64,000 bases of DNA, taken from positions 124,001 to 188,000 of the forward strand of contig JAGCVS010000010.1 of the NCBI GenBank assembly GCA_017962235.1. The letters are read 5' to 3'. This DNA comes from Bacteroidales bacterium (GTDB lineage: Bacteria > Bacteroidota > Bacteroidia > Bacteroidales > UBA932). Positions 61,207 to 64,000 of this stretch are shown here, piece after piece. Below the pieces are notes generated by a model, which saw only the letters and a list, made by a program, of their open reading frames with translations, was not told the origin of the DNA and did not search any database. The position numbers were made by a program, and so were the translations under genes. Within the stretch, counting starts at the first letter, position 1; each line of letters opens with the position of its first letter.

Positions 61207-61299
61207 TAGTATGAAGGGATTAACACGCAATATCCAAAAGTATTCATTATTAGGCAGATTGACAAATAATTTGTAAATTCGCGGCGACAAAAAACGGAT

Positions 61300-62820
61300 A
61301 TGGATCCCCTGACCTCAATTGCCCGCAGCTATTTCAGCTATCGTATCGCCGCCATGAAGCGGTACGATGACCATTTTGAGCAGCTGCAGCGCGACACTCT
61401 CGCATTTCTGGTGCAGCGTGCTGCCAAGACTGTATGGGGCAGGGAGCACGGATACGATTCCATAAAGGATTATGCCGATTTTGCGGCGCGCGTCCCGTTT
61501 GGCGACTATGCCACCCACAAGCCGTACATCCTCAGGATGATGGACGGGGAGCACGATGTGCTCTGGAAGGGTCGCGTGAAGTACTTTGCCACATCGTCCG
61601 GCACCACCAGCGACAATATCAAGTTCATCCCGGTGTCTTACCGCGGCTTGCACAAATGTCACATGCAGGGCGGCCACGATGTCACCGCCAGTTATCTGCA
61701 TGCCCATCCGGAGAGTGAGGTCGCAAAGGGTTACTCCCTGATTCTCACGGGTAATTTCAATCCCAAATACACCACGGAGAAGGCCAAGGTGGGGGATGTG
61801 AGCGCAATCATGGCCTCCGCCATCCCGCAGTTCCTCCGCTCCGTTCTGCACATAGTGCCCGACCTTGAGATCGCCCAGATTCAGGACATCAACCAGAAGT
61901 ACGAGGCCATTGGCGATGTTATAAAAGACAAGCGACTGGTATCCATCAGCGGTACTCCGGACTGGCTGCTGGTGCTGCTGAACCGCACTTTGGAGCGCTC
62001 CGGCGCCAAGTCGTTCGGCGAGCTCTGGCCCCACATGGAGTTCTTTGCTCACGGCGGCATGAGCATGATGCCTTACAGGCCGATATACGAGGCCCAGTTC
62101 GCTCCGCGCCAAATCACTTTCATAGAGAACTACAACGCATCCGAAGGGTTCTTCGGGGTGCAGACCGATACCACAGATCCGGCAATGCTGCTCATGCTGG
62201 ACTACGATGTATTCTACGAGTTCATCCCGATGTCGGAATACGGGAAGCCGGGCGCTCATGCAGTGCCCCTCTGGGAAGCCGAACCGGGCGTGGATTATGC
62301 GCTGCTGGTGTCCACATCCTCCGGCTTGTGGCGCTACGATATCGGCGACGTGGTGCGCTTTACCCGCAAGGCGCCCTACAAGTTTGTGATTGTGGGCCGT
62401 ACCCATCAGTGCATCAATATCTGGGGCGAGGACCTTTCCGTGCAGCAGGCAGAAAAGGCGCTCTCAGACGCGTGTGCCGCAACCGGCGCCACAGTTATCG
62501 AGTTCGCGGTGGCTCCGCTGGTTTATGCCGACTCCGCCGCCGGCCATCATCAGTGGCTCATCGAGTTTGAAAAGCGTCCCGCCGACATGGCGCAGTTCGC
62601 CGCCGTCCTGGAGAAGGCGGTCCGTGCAGAAGACCATGATTATGAACACTTCAGCGTGGATGCGGGCGGCATTCTCCAGCCTCTGGAAATCATTGAGGCG
62701 CGCCCCGGTCTGTTCTACGAATGGATGGACGCCCGCGGCAAATTCGGCGGTCAGCATAAGGTGCCGCGCCTGTCGTCAAAGCGCAACCAGTTCGAAGAAC
62801 TTCTGGCGCTCAACAAATAA
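61300..62820 (+). CDS. GH3 auxin-responsive promoter-family acyl-adenylating protein
   Basis: 506 aa. The ANL-fold adenylation motif KYFATSSGTTSDNIKFIPVS near 88-107, NYNASEGFFGVQTD near 277-290, SGLWRYDIGDVVRF near 342-355 and GRTHQCINIWGEDLS near 366-380 match bacterial GH3-family proteins. Plant relatives join amino acids to carboxylic hormones; the bacterial substrate is unknown. No signal peptide. Confidence 0.9.
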   Translation: MDPLTSIARSYFSYRIAAMKRYDDHFEQLQRDTLAFLVQRAAKTVWGREHGYDSIKDYADFAARVPFGDYATHKPYILRMMDGEHDVLWKGRVKYFATSSGTTSDNIKFIPVSYRGLHKCHMQGGHDVTASYLHAHPESEVAKGYSLILTGNFNPKYTTEKAKVGDVSAIMASAIPQFLRSVLHIVPDLEIAQIQDINQKYEAIGDVIKDKRLVSISGTPDWLLVLLNRTLERSGAKSFGELWPHMEFFAHGGMSMMPYRPIYEAQFAPRQITFIENYNASEGFFGVQTDTTDPAMLLMLDYDVFYEFIPMSEYGKPGAHAVPLWEAEPGVDYALLVSTSSGLWRYDIGDVVRFTRKAPYKFVIVGRTHQCINIWGEDLSVQQAEKALSDACAATGATVIEFAVAPLVYADSAAGHHQWLIEFEKRPADMAQFAAVLEKAVRAEDHDYEHFSVDAGGILQPLEIIEARPGLFYEWMDARGKFGGQHKVPRLSSKRNQFEELLALNK

Positions 62821-62822
62821 TC

Positions 62823-63761
62823 TTACTGGTAAAGGAAGAAGAGGCTCACGCCCAGCATCGTGACCGCGATGCCTATAATCTCGCGCAGGGATATCTTTTT
62901 CTTGTTGATAATCACGTCAGGGGCGATAATCAGCACTGGCGTGAGCGCCATCAGGGTGGAGGCGATGCCGGCGTCGGCATACTGCACCGCCATCAGCGAG
63001 AGCGAAACGCCGAATGCCGGCCCAAAGAGGGTGAGCAGGGTGGCGTATGTCATGCCCTTGCGGTCTTTGAGGCCGCTGGCCAGACGGCCCAGTCCTTTCT
63101 GAATCGACAGGAGGATGAAGAAGCCTGCGAAGCCCACTATGGCGCGGATAAGGGTGGAGGCGAACGGCAGCATCACCTGCATGGCGTGGGGCGCCTCCTG
63201 CGGCAGGGCGGCGGCGTAATGCTCCATGCCCACCTTGCTCAGCACCAGCCCGACGCCTTGTCCTATGCCGGCGCCGATTCCCAGCAGGATGCCTTTCAGT
63301 GGCAGTTGCAGTTTCACATGGTGCTCCGCGTCACGGCTCAGGATGGAGATGGCGATTCCGGCCAGGGTCACGGTCATCGCCAGGATGCTTTTCCAGGTGA
63401 GGCTTTCGCCCAGTATAAACCAGCCTGCTATTGCCGCAGCCGGCGGTGCCAGGGTCATCAGCAGCTGCCCGAACCGGGGGCCGATGTGCACGTAGCAGTT
63501 GAACAGGCAAAAGTCGCCGAACACGTATCCTACCAGAGCTGAGAGCGCCAGCCATTGCCACGCCTTGGCATCGGCAAAAGCCGGGTAGGGGTGGCCGGTG
63601 GTTATCCACAGCAGAATCGCCAGAAAGACGGCCGCCAGGGCCAGCCTTATCACATTGGTCACCATAGAGCCTATGCGGCGGCTGGCCTTGTCTGCAAACC
63701 ATGCAGAGAAGGTCCAGGAGACCGCCACCAGCAGCGATATGATTTCACCGATGTGATTCAT
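62823..63761 (-). CDS. EamA/DMT-family transporter
   Basis: 312 aa with ten membrane helices in two EamA repeats (about 1-140 and 155-312). The start HIGEIISLLVAVSWTFSAWF and VHIGPRFGQLLMTLAPPAAA, and in the second repeat VQYADAGIASTLMALTPVLI, are typical. It likely exports or imports a small metabolite; substrate unknown. It converges with the GH3 gene, with 2 bp between stops. Confidence 0.9.
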   Translation of the reverse strand: MNHIGEIISLLVAVSWTFSAWFADKASRRIGSMVTNVIRLALAAVFLAILLWITTGHPYPAFADAKAWQWLALSALVGYVFGDFCLFNCYVHIGPRFGQLLMTLAPPAAAIAGWFILGESLTWKSILAMTVTLAGIAISILSRDAEHHVKLQLPLKGILLGIGAGIGQGVGLVLSKVGMEHYAAALPQEAPHAMQVMLPFASTLIRAIVGFAGFFILLSIQKGLGRLASGLKDRKGMTYATLLTLFGPAFGVSLSLMAVQYADAGIASTLMALTPVLIIAPDVIINKKKISLREIIGIAVTMLGVSLFFLYQ

Positions 63762-63796
63762 GGTGCAAACATATAAGAATTCCGCGAAATTGTACG

Positions 63797-63804
63797 TATC
63801 TTTG
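63797..63804 (+). promoter_or_regulatory. -7 box before the YhcH-like gene
   Basis: TATCTTTG matches TAnnTTTG, 22 bp before the ATG at 63826. Confidence 0.55.
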
Positions 63805-63825
63805 AATAAATTAAATCAGTGAGTT

Positions 63826-64000
63826 ATGATATTCGACAAGATAGAAAACTTTGCCACCTATTCCGGTATATCTGAGGACCTTCGTCTGGGTCTGGAATTC
63901 CTGAACAACATAGATCCCGCAATAGAGAAGGGGGTACACCACCTCTCGCCCCGTGTGCGCGCCATAGTCTCTGAATACGACACCAAGCCGGAGAACGAAT
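63826..64000 (+). CDS. YhcH/YjgK/YiaL-family (DUF386) protein, truncated by window end
   Basis: Only the first 58 codons are present. The visible segments MIFDKIENFATYSGISEDLR, LEFLNNIDPAIEKGVHHLSP and IVSEYDTKPENE match the start of DUF386 cupin-like proteins, which in some bacteria act on sialic-acid-derived or other sugar metabolites. The frame is open to the edge. Confidence 0.75.
   Translation, partial: MIFDKIENFATYSGISEDLRLGLEFLNNIDPAIEKGVHHLSPRVRAIVSEYDTKPENE

Overview
The window looks like a chromosomal segment of a moderately GC-rich Bacteroidales bacterium, probably gut-associated and possibly Rikenellaceae-like (the family is inference). Support comes from promoters of the Bacteroidetes type (TTG, 19-21 bp, TAnnTTTG), an ECF sigma factor paired with a dual-membrane-spanning anti-sigma factor, a Wzi-type capsule protein, dipeptidyl peptidase IV, PPi-type phosphofructokinase, a GH3-family protein, and LpxB, which marks a Gram-negative. 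I see no rRNA, tRNA, CRISPR array, transposase or integrase.

Left third (about 1-11,900): an accessory, defence-like island, visibly more AT-rich than the rest. It holds (i) a leftward three-gene ubiquitin-like conjugation operon: tandem-Ubl protein, DUF6791/ThiF E1-like protein and DUF6527 Cys-rich protein, 1625-3564; (ii) a rightward module of a sigma-70-like factor, a small protein and an ImmA/IrrE metalloprotease, 3724-5487; (iii) a tightly packed four-gene unit, 5585-10021, made of a Septu-like ATPase/HNH nuclease pair, a D12-class adenine methylase and a ParB-like protein; (iv) orphan genes and a 552-bp intergenic stretch with two good promoters and several hairpins. Regions (i)-(iii) and the intergenic stretch are the best places to look for an undescribed system.

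Middle (12,000-34,400): core and envelope functions. These are a UDP-glucuronate epimerase carrying an in-frame palindromic insert, a Wzi protein, a HerA-like ATPase preceded by a 10-bp-phased AAAC repeat, L31, GlmM with a divergent NamZ/YbbC protein, GAPDH, SurE-LpxB, a sigma/anti-sigma pair, and a long rightward run (HAMP protein, TrkH, RecD-like helicase, DPP IV, phosphosugar mutase, HAD hydrolase).

Right part (33,700-64,000): a leftward operon pyrD-cinA-C1 peptidase-pssA; an XRE regulator with tandem operator-like palindromes; queA, a membrane protein, an acyltransferase and an OmpA lipoprotein; a seven-gene leftward operon (ligA, yihY-like, relA/spoT, Ig-like lipoprotein, outer-membrane barrel, unusually short ispG, golvesin/amidase protein) joined by 1-4 bp overlaps or gaps; then PPi-PFK, an Fe-S aldo/keto reductase, enolase, small lipoproteins, a GH3 protein, an EamA transporter and the start of a YhcH-like gene.
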